From Varroa destructor (lineage: Eukaryota; Arthropoda; Arachnida; Mesostigmata; Varroidae): DNA of 64,000 nt. This document shows positions 1-26,539 of this stretch, piece by piece (position 1 is the stretch's first letter; each line of letters starts with the position of its first letter). Location: the NCBI RefSeq assembly GCF_002443255.2, contig NW_019211454.1, forward strand, positions 59,221,601-59,285,600, read 5' to 3'. The notes under the pieces were generated by a model that was not told the origin of the DNA, ran no database searches, and was given only the letters and a program-made list of their open reading frames with translations. The translations under genes were made by a program, and so were the position numbers.

Positions 1-2859
1 TGAAAAACTCGCATTAATGGTTCGGTAGACATAATCATTAGCACTTTCTGTTACGTCTGTAATCATATTAATAGTGCGTTAGGGCACGGCTTCTCCACAA
101 AAGTTACATTTATTTAACATTTTCGAAAGGAAAAACACGACATATAAGCTATTAAACGGGATGTTTGCGGTAAGCTTCCATGACACAAATGGCAGTACTG
201 ATAAACTTGAAAGTAGACAATTCTACGTTCACACATCGGAGCGAAAATCGTCGTAAGCTCGCCTTCTTATGGTTGCCAGAAAGCGCAGTCAGCTACGATA
301 ATAGTAATAATAAAAGTTAACGATAACAAGAGAAAAACGACAGTGACATAGCTAATTTACTGTCGTAGAAAGGAGCAGCAGCAGCAGCAGCTTTGTCATT
401 ACTAACTATATAGCATTTACATCTGATAGAGCGACAGCGACCTGCCGACCCACCAAATAGTGTGCACATAACCAAAATGCCCAAAAAGCACAGAATTGCT
501 ACGTAGTTTTTGCCCCGCTGCTAGTGCACAGCTCTACTTCCAAACAAAGAGGTGCGCTAAAGCGCACCCGCCTTTCAGATAGCTATCGCTCAATAAAATG
601 ACTGACGCTGGCAGTAGAATGCAAGCAGCGACAAGCTAACATTGCGGCTCTATAAGCCTGTCGCTCATAATGCTACTTCTACCATATATTAGTTCATAGA
701 TAGAAAATAGGTAATGCAGACTAGAAAGAAACCAGCCAATGGCAGACATAGTAACGGGTGAGAACAAGCACGGCCTAGACTCTCGCGTGTATTTCCCTGA
801 CCATGCGTTGTCTCAAAATTTAACTCACAAAACTTCGTAGTGCTACCAGACCTATACCGGTCGTGTTGACAGCGGCGGCGGCGGCTGCCTACTTCAGCCG
901 TTGTCTGTCTACAGAGGCCCCGAAGGATTATCATATTATGTAGTGATATACGCCTGTGTATCCATCAACTTATGTCTTAGCCCATATTGGTATGTATGGA
1001 CGTGTGTGTATATATCTATAGCACGACGACGACCGCGATAGCAACTGTAACAACGAGATTGGGCAGGTGAGTATTCTACGACGTTCCCCTCTGCTTATAT
1101 CTTTCTATAGTTCATCCTCTTACTGTGTTTTCATTCATGTCTATGTTGCACATACTTAATAATAGCCCTAGCGACAGCAGCAGAAGCTGTAGGTAGCACC
1201 CATTAGAAAAGTTCTGAAATATGGCTAAATTAGCCCAAGTCTAGAAAGATGAATGTGACTAGCGCCATAGCAGGCTTTACGTAAGAACACAAAAAAGATC
1301 CTCGGAAGAGGTCAAGACATTAGACAGTGTCATGTCTGTGATACCCCTGAGGCGAGAATGTTTTTGATTTTTCTGATAGCTCGTCTATTGATCGACAAGT
1401 CAGCGTAATGATATTGAAGGGCGTCGTGTCGATACGATACGTGTTACTTATACAGCGCTCCCGACTGTAGAAAGCTTGTTTTCTAGCAGACAAAGGACCC
1501 TTTCATCCTTCACTCTTTGCGCTAGCTCCTCCTGCAGCAATGCCATTGACTGAACGAGAAGCCGAAGAGTTATAGCGATCTGGAGGCTATCAGCGCGAAA
1601 GAGAGGGATTCCGTAGGGCCAAGCGCCCGTTGCCGTCTGTTGCCGCCCGTCGCCTCTCCCCTTGAGGACCCGGCTGACCTGCCGAAGAACACGGTGCCAA
1701 ATGAAGATCGGCGCACGCCGAACACAACGGCACCATTGACGCAATGGAAGAGAACCTTGTTCTTCACAGGGCAAGCTACAAATGAACGGACAGGCTCTGG
1801 TTTCGACATCGTCACAACGACACTGTTTTGGGCGCTACGAATACTGACGCTGCATCGGACGCCAGCAGTTAGTAGCAGAGAGCAAGAAAAGATGCCTGCC
1901 GGCGAAAACGCTCTCCTGGCGTTTGCCTTTACCAAAAAGTTCTTCTTTTCTAACTACAGTTACCACTGGCAAACTAAAATCACTGCCAAGTTGCAGTACC
2001 TGCTGCCACTATCCTCTGTTGTCTTCGCTATGTATACTGAGTACTTCAGTGAGTCTCGCTGTGATTGAAACGCGCGCGCGCGAACGAACCCTGTGACAAA
2101 CAAAGTTGCAGCTTCATTCGCCTAATCCGCCTTGCCTACTCGCTTGCCGGCCGTCTTCTGCGGAATCTTCTGTTTCTCATTTTCCGCATAGTTGCGCCCC
2201 TCTCTCCGTGTCTTGCATTCCGCTTTCCCAATATTCTTTTCAGCATCAAGTCGACGAGTTTTTTTGATCCTTTTGTTCGGCGTTGTCGTCGTCATCGTCG
2301 TTTTTTTATTATAGTTCGGGTCGAAATCGGCGGTCCCGACGAGCGGCAGCTCTGTTCGTGTGTTCGTCTGCCGCTGAAGGAACTTGTGCTCTTTAGCCAA
2401 TTCTGTTGCTCGAGCGTTACTTTGCAGCGATGCAGATCTGCCCTGCAGCAGTGCTACTCTGGCCCGTCGCCGTCGTCGACAGTGGCAACAGCAACAGCAG
2501 CATCAAAAATCGCTGTTGCTGACGCGACTCGCGGCCGTGGAGCGGTCTCAAGCGGAGGCAAAATACGGCGAGGGAAAATAATTACAACAAGAACATGTTC
2601 TCATCTTTGCTTAAGAGATGAAACGAAGAGCGGACTGCCGAACGACGATGTGAAGAGGGCGCAAGCAGAAGCAACAGAAGACGAAAAGGCAAACGATAAA
2701 GACGAAGTGGAGAACGAAGCAGCGGCACCAGCAGCAGCAGCAGGGAAAGGCGAAGCGAATGAAGAAGACCGGCAATAGAAGAAAAAGGACGAAAGAAGAC
2801 GACGAGGACGTGGCGTTAGGGCTACGAGCAACGGACGGTACAACGAGGAGACAACACAG

Positions 2860-2879
2860 ACACACACACACACACACAC
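2860..2879. repeat. (CA)n microsatellite
   Basis: About ten CA units, seen directly. They lie in a purine/CA-rich stretch that has few stop codons and therefore gives spurious overlapping open frames. Confidence 0.9.
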
Positions 2880-5307
2880 GTACACATATATGTGTGTCTA
2901 TGTATAGACAATGCAGAAGAGAACAACATAGGAGAAGCCAGCGAACAAGAGCACACAGAGCCATAAGAGCGATGAAGAAGAGGAAGACAAGAGAAGGCGA
3001 AAGGAAACGAGGCCGACGACGTTGACGACGATGAAGACCGATGAAGGAACTGGCGTTGTCGAATCAACGAAAAGGTGAAGAGAAGAGAGAACTGCTGACT
3101 GACTGACAGACAGACAGACAGATAGAATGACTGCGCTCGGCAAACAACAGCACCGCAATAGCGGCTGAAGCATCGACGCTCTGCATCTGAGAATTATAGA
3201 AAGCACGTGCTAGCAGACAGGCAGGCAAGCTAAAGTATATGCCGCTGGCTGAAGTAATACTGGATGGAGCAGCGAGAAAGATCAACAGTTGGCAGTAGAC
3301 AAACGTGGTTGCTCGGTTCGTCGCGCTATCGCCGGCCAAGCGGCCGCGAGTGCGGCTCGATATGGCTGTGTTCTGTGCATAACAGACCATCTTGAAGAAA
3401 ACGCATTTTGTGAGCGCTTATGTGAATCTTTACGTACGCGTGTTGAATGTTCGAATAACGAAACGATCAAGATTTGGTGGCGCCGCGTTATTTACTCTTC
3501 AGCTAAATGTACGGAGTCCGACAAGTTAGCTACGGCGATATAGCAAGGCCTGTTTAACTACTTCCACTACAGTTGCCCCCACTGTTTGACAACAGTGCAT
3601 GGGGTATTCACGCAAATGCATAAATCAAGTATCAAGTATTTCCGACAGTCTCGCGCGATTGGAGCCCGATACACATACGAAAGCGTACGATCTAACTAAA
3701 GGCTTTTTCTAACCTTTTACCATCGTTTTACTTCGTACGTGGCAAACTACTATCGACCTGGTTTGAACAGCAGGTAGTTAGAATATGCCTACTAATACGC
3801 AGCAAAGCCCTCTAATAACAGTCCTAAACACTCGAATGGTAACAGGACAGCACAGGCGGTGGGCGGTCGCGCAGGCAGTAAGCGAAGCGAGCATCGCGTA
3901 GCCGTCAGCTGTGTCTACAGAATTCGCGCACTCATACTGACACAACAACGCCGTAAAGATCGCTGCACTATCCATCCACGTCATGGAGACCTCACGGGCC
4001 AGGCCAGACTGTTCTTCGACAATTGACCAGCCAATGATCCAAGCAAGCAACGTGAGCGGACGCTATCCACTGAGCCGTGTGTGCCACTCACTGTCGAATC
4101 TATCGAACTGATACACAGTCTATAGCGATGGTACTGATAAAGGTAGCGGCATGTAGAGTTGACTCACGCGCCGTCCCATGGAGCTCGTTCCAAGCTTGAT
4201 CAACCACCGTGACTGCATCAACATCAGCAGTTCGCCATTCATTTAACTAAGCAATGCAGCGTTCGTTGCCAAGAGGACTGCTTTCCGCGCGCGACGCGAC
4301 GCGACGCGGCGCGGCCGCGGAACGAAAACGGAATCGTTTATGTACACCTGACACAATTGCTCGCAAATAACCACGTTTGAAATTTAGCGTCACTAGAGAT
4401 CTACTAGTACGTTAGACTGGTCAGCTAGCTCAAGCTCCTAGCGTTTGCTCAAAATAAACGCACTACATTGATATTCAGAGCTGTCGAAGCTTACTGCCAT
4501 CTTAACGGTAATACCGTTCGATGTTCGGTTGTTGCCTTTAACTTTACACTGCTGCTTCCAGTAGTATTGTGCATCAATTGTGTGTTCAACGGCCGAGGCC
4601 GATCTAGACGCCGTGGCCCATTCGCTGTCGTATCCGGCCTCTTCCTTCAGCGCCCAAATAATCTCCTATGATCGTAAAAACGAGCTCGTCTATTAACAGC
4701 CATTATATCAACAGCAGCTACTAATAACCGTGATGCCGAAAGCTAGTTACAATGCTGATTCTTTTTCAGATTGAGAATTTTTTCAGATTCTAGCTACCTC
4801 ACATAGAGGCCAGGCAAGCAATTAGCTTTGCTAGAACAAACACCGCAAAATAGAAAGCTCAGTGAAATGGCTCTAGTAACGACGTAATACCAGTGATACA
4901 GACACCGAAACTGATACTGTTACTCTATTAGTAATATAGTGAATGAAGGAGGTAGTAAAAGCTTATGAACAAGACGGATGAGATATCTGCCACGATAACC
5001 TAGACACAAACAAAATTTTTACACATACCAAACAGATAGATTCTACGCGAAACAGACGCGTACGCACACACGCAGCGACAGGTTGCATTCCCGTCACGGC
5101 CCCGGGGTGGCAAAGCATATTACAGATATCGGTAAGCACAGTAATCTTCGGCTAGAGAAACTCCACGCGCATGAAAAGCAAAAACAAGCGAGAAGCTGCA
5201 AAAAAAAAAACCAAAACAAAAGAGACAAGATCCGTCGGAACAGAAAAAGCTATTTCGTCATCAATCGGCCGATCAATCTCCCTCATTGAGCCGGCCGAGG
5301 TGGCTGA

Positions 5308-5373
5308 CGGACCACCACTACGCCATGCTTATTGCTTGCAGTATTGCATGGCGTACGAACGAAAGATGGTCCG
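5308..5373. repeat. Imperfect inverted repeat (hairpin)
   Basis: Two nested pairs of exact arms are visible. CGGACCA at 5308-5314 pairs with TGGTCCG at 5367-5373, and ACGCCATGC at 5320-5328 pairs with GCATGGCGT at 5346-5354. The central loop is 17 bases and the internal loops are 5 and 12 bases. The stem is asymmetric and too interrupted to be a typical microRNA precursor. It may be the remnant of a small palindromic element or a structured site. Function unknown. Confidence 0.6.
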
Positions 5374-6394
5374 CCGTTAATGATGTTACTGTGGCTGTTG
5401 CGGCAGTCCAAACGCGACGATACTAGCTAGTTCGGGCAGCGTGTCGAATAGATCTCAGCCAGCTGCGGCGCGCCAGCTGGTGAGACGGAAACAGATGGAT
5501 GACTGTCGTGAAGAGACAGATCGGCTACGAGAACTACTGTAGCTGGGCAGCACCCCGCTTATGTCACCATCGCTCTTGTTATCGTCTACAAATTGCATTT
5601 CAAGTGATACTCGAGATTGCGAACGACGCTTATCACGCACAGCGTAGGGCTTCGTGCATTACTATCTACGTTTAGACGGGTACTGGAAGACCTTAGACGA
5701 AATACGTACTATAACCATGTAATGCATATGCAGGAGATCCCTCTGAACTGACCAGCTGAAGGCAAACAACGACCAAGCAACATCTCACACACGATTGCAC
5801 CGATACCATAGCAGCTGGCGGCCACTATGGGAACACAGTCCAGAAAAACAACAAAAGCGTCTACGCCCTTTTTTAAACAGACCACAAACGGCGCGACGCG
5901 AACCCACGCTCTTATCGCCGTCACCAAGAATTCATTGTGTCATTTTTTTTTTTTTCGCTTATGAAGCAGAAAGGTGTCGAAAGCAACAGGCGTTTAGCAA
6001 TTAACAAATAATAACGTAGCTTTCATTGCCTATATCAATTTTAGTATGCCAGCTACTGCGAATAGCTTTGTATTGAAAAATATACAAACAGATAAAATTA
6101 CACTGAATGATCCTGAAAAGAAACAAGACCAGCAGCCTGTGGACCTCACAGGAATGCAATGTAGCTAACTTCAGAATTATGGTTCGGCCGTTTTTTTGAT
6201 ACACCATGCTTCGTCCATTGTTGTCGAGTGTGCCAGCGCTAGTGGCCGGCAAAAAGACGATCCTTCCATAACGTTCTGCCACTGGTTCGCTGCCGGCTTG
6301 TCGTGTAGCTGCTTTTATCTGATAAACCACCAGCGCAGTGTCTTTTAAAACATCATCATTCTTTTAAACTAGATACTGCTTTTATTGTACAGCA

Positions 6395-6395
<1 letters not shown>

Positions 6396-6425
<30 letters not shown>
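6396..6425. repeat. (CGG)10 trinucleotide repeat
   Basis: A pure run of ten CGG units. On the minus strand it would read as poly-alanine in a short open frame, but nothing else supports coding. Confidence 0.9.
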
Positions 6426-6426
<1 letters not shown>

Positions 6427-9209
6427 TATAGCAAAGGCATCAGAAAAGCCAAAATAGATGAAAAGCTCCCCGTGGAAACACTGCGTTTTGAGTAGACACA
6501 ACTTATCATTGAAGTTTTCGCTTGGCATGCGACGACCACGGAACAGATAAGACGACTGCATGTTGCGGTCTGAAGCACCGTTATCGTTCCACATACGGCC
6601 TAGAGTGTGCTAACCATTTATGCAGTATTCAATTAGTGGACGTCAGATTGTATTGCGTTCTGAGCCCAAGTGGCACTTGAAATTACAGCAGGTCCATACT
6701 TCACCTATCCGTGTTCAAGTGCCGATGATGAGTGTTTCATCTGAGGGAATTAAAAAGGCTAATGTATTCCTGAAAGACGGTAGCATCGACTTCCAATCAG
6801 AAGCGTCTGTTAAGTCTGATAAGCATAGGGGCTTGAAGCTTTCCCATAAACATCTGAATGCTTCGACACTCTAAATATGCATTTAAAGGGGCTTATGTTT
6901 AAACCTCCTTCTCACGTGCGTTTTTATAAGTCCACGAAAACCAGTGGCTATAGGCCGTTTATGCGTCTCTACCCAAGAAGACTATTTAACAGATTACTGC
7001 ACTGTAACTACCGGACGTTGCCACTGCAGTTAGCTCACTTCATACTCACAGGTCTGCTCTAGGTTCAAGATAGACCTAAAACGAAACAGGACCGAGCTTT
7101 AAAGGTAAACATTTTGAAACACGTCCATAAGCGCAGCAGATTAATGTGTACTGCTAGCCGGATTGAAACCCAAGCGACGTCACTTTTTCGTCAAGCTGTA
7201 GGCAGAGATGTTGTCACAGGGATGTTAAAACCATGTTGCGAGCAACAAGATTTCTGGTGCCATCTTGAAAGAACGCCATCCCTTCGTGTGTTCCCAACGC
7301 CGTCGTTGGCCGTGCAGCTATTACCGTCAAAACCAGCGCATCTAGCATTTCGAACCAGCTTGACGTATCTAAAGTGTCTAACGTTCGCTAACGACACTGG
7401 CAAAATACGCGTCTAATACCATAAGATGCCATAATAGCTTACTACGTACCTATCACAGCGATCGACGGAAACTGTTAGGACGCGACCATTTGATTTGAGG
7501 CTGGAACGACCACACACTCCAGCATCCGTAGCAACAGCGGCGGCAGTGGTACAATCGCTCCCGCTGCCACCGGCATTTGTACTGGGCCAAACGTGACGGC
7601 TCGGACAGAACCGGCGTGGCACCTACGTAATTAACTAGCGTATCTACCACGCGAGTTACTCGACACCGCATCACTCACACGTAACTCTGCTACGGTGGAA
7701 CCACGGCAGGTTCTGTCCATTGCACTGCCGTCGCTCGCGCCGAAGTAAACACAGCGAAGCGTTATAGCCCGATTATGACGATAGCCATGAAGTGACGGCG
7801 AAGTGAGCAAGTTTGTATCTACGAGCCACATACAAACACGCTGCTGGTAGGAACCAAATAGGGTAGTAGCGGTAGCCGTGCATCATATACAATAGTGGCA
7901 CTTATTCACCACAATGTACGACTGTGCAGCAAAGGTCGAAGGCAGAAACGTGCGCCCTCAGCGCCGACGGCTTACGGTGCCCTCACGAAATTTCATTAAT
8001 AGTACACAAAATGGTGATAACTACAAGCCATCCACAGTCGTATCACAGAGGCAATAATCTCTTCGCGCTACGTACATGGGTATGTACCGCTATAGTATTA
8101 TGATCTAATAATGGGGCTAGAGTAGTTTAAAATGCATTGAAGTACCTACCTACCTACCTGCCTGCGTATGTACTGTGACCCACTGTGCCACATCTGTCGA
8201 CAAGTGTTATATACATATGTATAGATAACACACGATCCTTATGTTACATAGATATTACTGAACAGCCACGAAGCACAATCAGGCATAATTATTATAGTCG
8301 ACTAGATAGCCAATAGGTGAAGACATCGGTGTACATTCGCGCGAAGAACGATAGCTCTGTTGCACCTAGTCAATGCCAAAGACGCCAGTATTGCCGCTAG
8401 ATGACATCTCGCAAAATGCCGTTGCCGTTATTATAATTGAAAGATAATTATGTCACCCAGTAAAGGGCGTAATAGGTTATAACGACCAATAATCACACGT
8501 ATGATGATGGATTAATTAGTTATACTATACGTACGCTGGCCATACGTTATACAACGGCTTGGTAACGTATGCTGGTTCTGACCATATTGTAATGTTATAC
8601 TAACACTGAGACCGCCGTTTAAGGAGTAGAAAAGGTAAAATGCTTGGTGCCAGTACGAGTGACCACTGCAACAGAGGCAGGAATGATAAAAGTACCAGGC
8701 GGCGTCGAGAAGTATACTTTTACTAATATAAGTCATAAATAAGGCAAAGTCGGACCAGCGGCTCCTGTCATGGCAACTGCTAAACAGTAGTCGTTAAACA
8801 GAAATAGCTTATTCGATTTGACCGCGTTCGTTCGTTGACTGGGTTGTGGCATTTGAAAAAATGCTATACTACATTACAGGGGGATGTATGCTCTTGCCGT
8901 TCTTGTTGGCTGTGTTTGGTCGCTGGGCTTCTCCCATTCGATGTGGCAAAGCGACACCGAGGAGCGGAGAGCCCCCATACAAGTACTGCAGCTAGAAAGC
9001 CAACGAAGCAGCACCGTCTATCGCTCTAAGGTACTAGTTGAAGTATCTGGTACGCAAGCCAATTTCGCTCGTATTTAATGTGTTTATAATACGTATAGAT
9101 ATTACTTTTCATATCTCATCGTTTGTCAAATAACGTAGTACGATACGTCGATACGATAACGTCGAAACTGGTACAGCTGCGTTGTATTGCTTTCGCCGTT
9201 CTACTGGAT

Positions 9210-9228
9210 GTTGTTGTTGTTGTTGTTG
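9210..9228. repeat. (TTG)n trinucleotide repeat
   Basis: A short uninterrupted TTG/GTT run, seen directly. No gene context. Confidence 0.85.
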
Positions 9229-11762
9229 CATACCGCCAATGTTTTGCTGACGTGCTCACCCGCCGGTCTATGTATTTATCTATCCATCGTCTGCCCGCTG
9301 TCCTCCCCATCGTAATCCTGCCTGCTCGTCTGATCAGCCGCACGCGAGTATAAACGGCCGCATACACATTCGTATGTAGATAGTGTTGTCTGCTGGCACT
9401 GGTGACCATCGGCGGCTGGCAGTAATGCTGCCCGTGGTTAGGTTAAGCGTTAGAGCAGACGCAGAGAATGAACAATCAGTAAAGCGTTGCCCCCTGTTAG
9501 CGTACATCTTGCAGGACAGCGTAATAACCAGTACAGCTGCTGCTGCTGGAAGCATCATTCTCGTTATCAAATACACATCACCGATAAACAAGTAGGAAGT
9601 ACTGGCGTAGCAAATTTGCACACCAAAAAAATAAGGAGACGACAAAAAGGAAATAAAGCTCGATAAAGAGAGACGGAGAGAAGGGTCTCGAACGAAGAAA
9701 CAAGATAGAAGACAATTGATAAAGATAATTGTCGCATTTTTAAAACCATTCTTCTACCATATTAACCATTACACTCGCATCAATCGAGATGATCTCCGAG
9801 AGCGACGTGCCCTGATATATGGGAATACATTTATATCGAGATTAAGGGACAGTCGCCCTGAGATGAACTAACTGAACCTTTACTGACACGCAGTGGTTAA
9901 CGCTCACTGAGAACATTAAGGAGTGTATAGCTCAAGGGTGACAGCCGAGTAAGGAAAAAGAAACAGGGCCAAAAAGCAAGGAAACCAGATCCAGACAACA
10001 TCAATCATACAAATTGTCGTGCACTCTAAAAAAGAGAGAGAACCCTCTGCATGATTGAAATATGTGATTGTTGATTCACTTCTTACTAGCTCATAAACGC
10101 GGACCACACGCCATAAAGTCGGGCGGAATAGGCCCGTTCGCCCATAAATCACACAAAATTTTGTCAAATTAAAACTCCATACAGTCTACAGTGACTGCGT
10201 CTTCATGGCGGCTAGAAATTAAATGAACATTGATGCGATGTGCTCAGAGAACCACCGTTCAGAACGATGGACGAAGGAGAAAAGAACGCTCGATAATTGA
10301 GATTAATTACATTATTCGTCATGTAGTACTGATTCACTAAACACAATCTACCTATATAAGATAAATGACGGCCATACCTAGCACCGAGCCTTAACGTGTA
10401 CTCGTTAAATTGATTTTAGCCTTATTTATTTATAGCCTATTTATACGGTTCACGATCAGATTCGAACCCGATTCTCGAAGGCCAGACAGAGCCTTGCGTA
10501 CGTGTGCCAAGAAACAAATACATACATATGTCTAGCTAGAACAACTCGCAGAGTTTTTGCAGTGCAGTGATAAGGCCACTTTCAACAAGTCATCAATGAT
10601 AAATGAGCTCGTAAGTAATTACTGTCGCTGTCACTATGGTAAAGGACAACTAAGCGGCCATTCATCAGCTGTGACTTGCAATGTTAGACTGGCAGTGGCC
10701 TATGATCATCTGTGGCTGGTATCGATCTGACCCGACAAGACACAGCGAGAAACACTCACCATCGTCACATTATGCATTTGCAACACTGCCGCTGCCGCTA
10801 GCTTCGTCGCCTGCTACATATCTATTTCTCTGTATGGTACTTTACTATAAAAGTGGATCTATGGCGTGCTGAATTGTGCGATCAGTTAGCCCTCGAAGCG
10901 GCGTCAATGCTGTCGCTACAGAACGCATCAGCCAGCGTCCGCTGCCCGCGTCACCACGAGCATTATTAGAGCGTCAGACAACTACACTGGCGGGGAGGCA
11001 GTCAGCTAGCTACAGGCCGGCAAATAGCAAATTTTGTGTTATAGTAGCGCCACGCTTGTACCCACCGCGCTAGGGCGCCCAAGGGTTCAACAACAGGCAA
11101 GCGTACTGTGCACACATTAGCGAGGCCGTAGCGTCTGTAGCGTGCTAGTATGCGAGCTTGCCGTGCACGCTACTTATGATGATGACGATGTCAGACGTTT
11201 CCACAGTCAGCTGCAACACGACCTGCGACGACGGCGACCACAGCGGCAGGGGCAAAACAGGATTACATATATGTATAAGAGGAACACACACACGACTTAC
11301 CATACATTCGATGAACAAAAATGGACATAAAGGCACGCAGACGGATGTCCTTGTCATTATTTGAAACAACAGCCATCCAGCATCTACGTTTGTCATATCG
11401 GTTTGCCGTCATCGGCAGACGATGGCGCAAATATCCATGACGCCCAGGGAAATGACAACAAGTCCTATGTGAAATTCCTCCGCCTTCCCTGGTACTTTAG
11501 TCGACGCTTTAAATGGACAGATCTCATGTGACGACTTCTGATCAACTTTGTACACTGCAAACAGTGCTTCTGCATAGTTAAAAATAGATAAGTTTTTGGC
11601 ATTTTAAAGCCCTGCGGTGCAGCTCATATTGTATCCTCCTACAATGAATCGATAGATGCTGATCAGGCATAAATCATAAAAATATCTGGTCATAACCTCC
11701 ACTAATTCGTTTCTTTATCATTTACTCGAAATGTTTAGCAATCGCTGCTTTCTCTCTTTCTT

Positions 11763-11788
<26 letters not shown>
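11763..11788. repeat. (TA)n microsatellite
   Basis: Thirteen TA units following a CT-rich stretch. Similar TA runs recur at 27.76, 30.69, 51.68 and 59.98 kb. Confidence 0.9.
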
Positions 11789-11793
<5 letters not shown>

Positions 11794-12941
11794 TCTCGCT
11801 GTAAGGACCGCATATAGGAAAAGTAATGACCTTAATAATACCTAACTGCCTGCACTATAACTAACTCTATGTATGGCTAGATGTGGCTGGTCAAACTTTA
11901 GGCATCCTCGTCGACTTTAGTGAAGCCGCCGCAACACTAATACAAGAACGTCGTTCGAGTACTAACATCGGCGCGTCAGCGCAGAGCCTGCTCGCCTGAA
12001 CTCTATTTACTCCTAGTGCTAAATTCACCACAGTCGTCATTCGCACAGTGGATCATACACGAGCCTTCTTCAACTATTTTCTTCCGTCCATTTTGTTCCT
12101 TAGGCGGTAAACCTTTAGGTGAACAAACGCACAAACCTTGAGAAGCAAGCCGATGGGGGGTAGAAGGCGAGGGGAAGTCCTAAATGGAATAAATCTCTTT
12201 CACAAATCCCTCTTGACACAGCAGCTCGTTGTTGTCTCCCCTCGTAGCGTTATACTGAATGTGCACTTCAAATAGAACCACCCTTCCCTGTCTAGTACCC
12301 AGCTTCCCACTGGTAGAAAAGATTCAACAAAACAACGAATAGACTCGCAGACTGGGTCGGCTCTGCTTCCAGTTCATAGCTTCGATCTTCATGCCTTTCA
12401 GCTCGTTCCTTTTTCTCTCAGCAGGGGAGATTCTGCTGTTGCAAGACACGTGTACGGCAAGCGCCCTTTTGCGCTCTTTGGCCGTATCCAAGAATCAGAT
12501 CCACGTGATACTTTGTTTCGCTCGTTTAAGCTACGTGTCTTCTATACTGAGACGACGCTTCATAGCTGTTTTCAAGGCATTCGTGCCCTTCCCTATTTCC
12601 CCGCACGTCTCGTTGTTGAGGTTGTTGGATCTTTGTCTGACTAATTTGCTGCCTTTCGATACGCTGTTCGTCGCCGCGATAGCCAGGCAACATCGTGCGG
12701 TGTGTAGTATGCGATGACACCCAAAAGGCAGGTTGGCAGCAGTGGAGAAAAGGCCAAGTCCTTCAGACGAGACTCATAATCATTGGGTTATAGCCGTGCG
12801 GCCCTACTATCCACCACCTCTGGCCACGCCACTACTTGCAGTACTACCAGTGCTAAAAGCTCTCTGTACTTTACCATCTGCGGCTTCGCTACCGGCACTC
12901 CGGACAGTGAACGAACACCAAATGAGCAAACGAGCGAGCAC

Positions 12942-12956
12942 GGGGGGGGGGGGGGG
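12942..12956. repeat. Poly-G run (15)
   Basis: Fifteen consecutive G bases, seen directly. Such runs are prone to length error in sequencing and to quadruplex formation. Confidence 0.85.
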
Positions 12957-13157
12957 CAAGTTGTCTTTTACGAGTTCCCGGAAGAGCTCCCTAGTCTCGT
13001 TCTCGGCGTCGTCCGTAAGGGACTCACTTCGCGCTCCTCGTTTGCTCTGCTTCGAGCTCGTTGTTCCGGCAGTTCCGCCTTCTCCCTCTACTCATCTCAT
13101 TCTTTGAGATACTGTCGGGCGATAGTAGCGGTGGCCGCCTTACCGAGGGCTCCAACA

Positions 13158-13181
13158 TCTCTCTCTCTCTCTCTCTCTCTC
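13158..13181. repeat. (TC)n microsatellite
   Basis: Twelve TC units in a pyrimidine-rich stretch. On the minus strand this is a GAGA repeat, which in arthropods can bind GAGA-factor-like proteins. No such role can be shown here. Confidence 0.85.
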
Positions 13182-13699
13182 ATCCATTCTTTTCCTCCCC
13201 GGGGTCTTATCAAATCTCGATCCAACCTCAAATCGCAGCCGGCTCCTTTGCTCACTGGCTGGCACGCCTGCCCGTTAACCAGCCAGCCTATCTTATAGTC
13301 TCTCCGACAAGCAGACCGGTGACGGAAAACTGAAAGTAACGCTTAAAAGCCGAAACTATAGTACGAACATAGTGGCTGACTTCGCGCAAGCGGAGCTTTT
13401 CTTGAAGTATAACAGGATCGCGGAAGCGGCTGCCGGGCTAGGAACAACGCCGACTAAGCTTTCCGGAGGGGAAGGGGCGCGCGCACATGTAAAAGAAAAA
13501 AAGAGAAGGTAGCGGAAGAACTACGAGAGGTGAATGTGGATGAGATGAGAACGGAAGGAAGATGGAGGGCCATTTCACACCAATTTGCCCTCATCACCTC
13601 TGACCCACAGCTACCGGCGCCGCTGCCATTGCCATCATCAGCATGACCGCTATATCCCCGTCATCATCAGCGCCAGCAGCATAATCGCCAGAGACAACA

Positions 13700-26198
<12,499 letters not shown>

Positions 26199-26539
26199 TC
26201 ACCAGCGCGCAACACCACAGCTAATGAATGGAGAATAGAGATGACACTTTGTAGTGGCTATGTAGTAGAATGGCTAGTAAAGAGAAATAAAATTGTAGGT
26301 AAACAAAGAAGAAGGATGGCCAAAAACACTTCCACCAAACCGAGCCCCCACAAGACACCTGCGCCGCAGAGGAATGCGCCTATACAGCCAGCTAGCGGCC
26401 GTCACTCGGCAACGGGGCAACAACATTCGAATGGTTGAAGAATTCACAAATCTCGCTGGCACTATGGGCACTTTGTAGCAAAACTCTATTGACCAATTGG
26501 CTGTTGTCACTCGATCCGATGCCGGGCGACGGACAGCTG

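Larger units (their letters stand above)
1..12000. other. No supported gene; intron 2 of exd or intergenic DNA
   Basis: I see no exon with recognisable homology on either strand. The sequence is about half G+C in places. It contains a GC-rich stretch at 1.6-3.1 kb that turns purine-rich on the plus strand, short repeats (CAG near 376-393, CA at 2860-2879, GACA near 3100-3125, CGG at 6396-6425, TTG at 9210-9228, TA at 11763-11788), and a GACGC-type repeat near 4290-4320. Open frames here are short, often lack an ATG, and overlap on opposite strands, so I do not call them genes. Because exd is transcribed toward low coordinates, this may lie inside its second intron. Confidence 0.5.

Noticed and set aside
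1570..2068. Overlapping 121-142 codon frames on both strands
   Set aside because: Mutually antisense, no known domain, the plus frame starts at TTG. Fits a GC-rich stretch with few stops.
2065..2778. 237-codon open frame as a protein-coding gene
   Set aside because: It lacks any ATG, begins at a TTG, overlaps open frames on the other strand, and its C-terminal half is low-complexity purine-rich sequence. No domain is recognisable.
12391..13333. Series of plus-strand frames of 90-171 codons
   Set aside because: Several frames are open at once across CT-rich repeats and a G run. No splice model or domain supports any of them.
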